A stretch of 5,742 nt of DNA from Pseudonocardiales bacterium (GTDB lineage: Bacteria > Actinomycetota > Actinomycetes > Mycobacteriales > Jatrophihabitantaceae): NCBI GenBank assembly GCA_025465405.1, contig JAODNL010000619.1:1-5742 (forward strand), in the 5' to 3' direction. This document shows, in pieces, positions 5,543 to 5,742 of the stretch (the first letter of the stretch is position 1; each line of letters opens with the position of its first letter). The position numbers were made by a program, and so were the translations under genes. The notes under the pieces are model-generated. The model was not told the origin of the DNA. It made no database searches and worked only from the letters and a program-made list of their open reading frames with translations.

Positions 5543-5742
5543 ATGCGGCCAACGGTGGGCAGGATCGGGATCTGGGCACGGCCGTCGAATCTGAGTGCCG
5601 AGCTCGCGCACGCGGTCGAGTCGATGGGCTACGGCACCATCTGGATCGGCAGTTCCCCCGCCGCCGACCTGCGCATGGTCGATGACCTGCTGGCGGCTAC
5701 CGAGACCGTGGTGCTCGCCACCGGCATCGTCAACATCTGGAC
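5543..5742 (+). CDS. LLM-class F420-dependent oxidoreductase, N-terminal part (3' end outside window)
   Basis: ATG at 5543 opens a frame that runs to the window edge (66 full codons). The translation begins MRPTVGRIGIWARPSN and continues with ELAHAVESMGYGTIWIGSSP (residues 20-39), then a DLLAATETVVLATGIVNIW segment. The first beta strand GRIGIW, the ESMGYGTIWIG segment and the LATGIVNIW strand match the start of luciferase-like TIM-barrel flavin/F420 enzymes, most like the actinobacterial F420 subfamily catalogued as TIGR03620 (from memory). Such enzymes transfer hydride with the deazaflavin F420; the substrate is unknown and the cofactor choice is inferred from family resemblance. The gene is divergent from the SDR gene across a 219-nt control region, so the two may share regulation. 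Confidence 0.85.
   Translation, partial: MRPTVGRIGIWARPSNLSAELAHAVESMGYGTIWIGSSPAADLRMVDDLLAATETVVLATGIVNIW

Overview
The window is GC-rich double-stranded DNA with dense, tightly packed genes, several GTG starts and very few AT-rich stretches. Together with an F420-dependent luciferase-like enzyme family and an APC-permease tail of actinobacterial type, this points to an actinomycete chromosome (Mycobacteriales, Pseudonocardiales or a relative). The genus cannot be fixed from this sequence alone. No tRNA, rRNA, CRISPR array, transposase or attachment site was seen.

Layout from left to right. (1) 3-719, plus strand: the 3' end of a large APC-family permease gene. Only the cytoplasmic C-terminal part is visible, and it ends in an OB-fold module. 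(2) 711-4202, minus strand: a compact three-gene operon, read from right to left. It encodes a response-regulator receiver fused to a thioredoxin-reductase-like flavoprotein (557 aa, 4202-2529), a soluble histidine kinase with an N-terminal cyclic-nucleotide-binding-like domain (489 aa, 2524-1055), and a small UBP-type zinc-finger protein (115 aa, 1058-711). The genes are separated by 4 nt and then by a 4-nt GTGA overlap, so they are very probably co-transcribed and translationally coupled. (3) 4203-4387: a 185-nt gap with a weak candidate promoter, a 9-bp inverted repeat and a possible hairpin after the next gene. (4) 4388-5323, minus strand: a short-chain dehydrogenase/reductase. (5) 5324-5542: a divergent control region with a candidate promoter overlaid by two copies of a GGAG/CTCC operator-like element spaced 32 bp apart. 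(6) 5543 to the end, plus strand: the 5' end of an F420-dependent LLM-class oxidoreductase gene.

The most interesting part is the operon. Its likely logic is a two-component pair in which the kinase phosphorylates the receiver fused to a flavin oxidoreductase, so the output would be enzymatic rather than transcriptional. The reductase lacks the CxxC dithiol of true thioredoxin reductase. The kinase sensor domain lacks the usual cAMP-binding signature. The zinc finger lacks the arginine that eukaryotic UBP fingers use to hold the ubiquitin tail. Each protein therefore looks like a known fold put to a different use. The gene association itself is, from general knowledge, recurrent in bacteria but poorly characterised.
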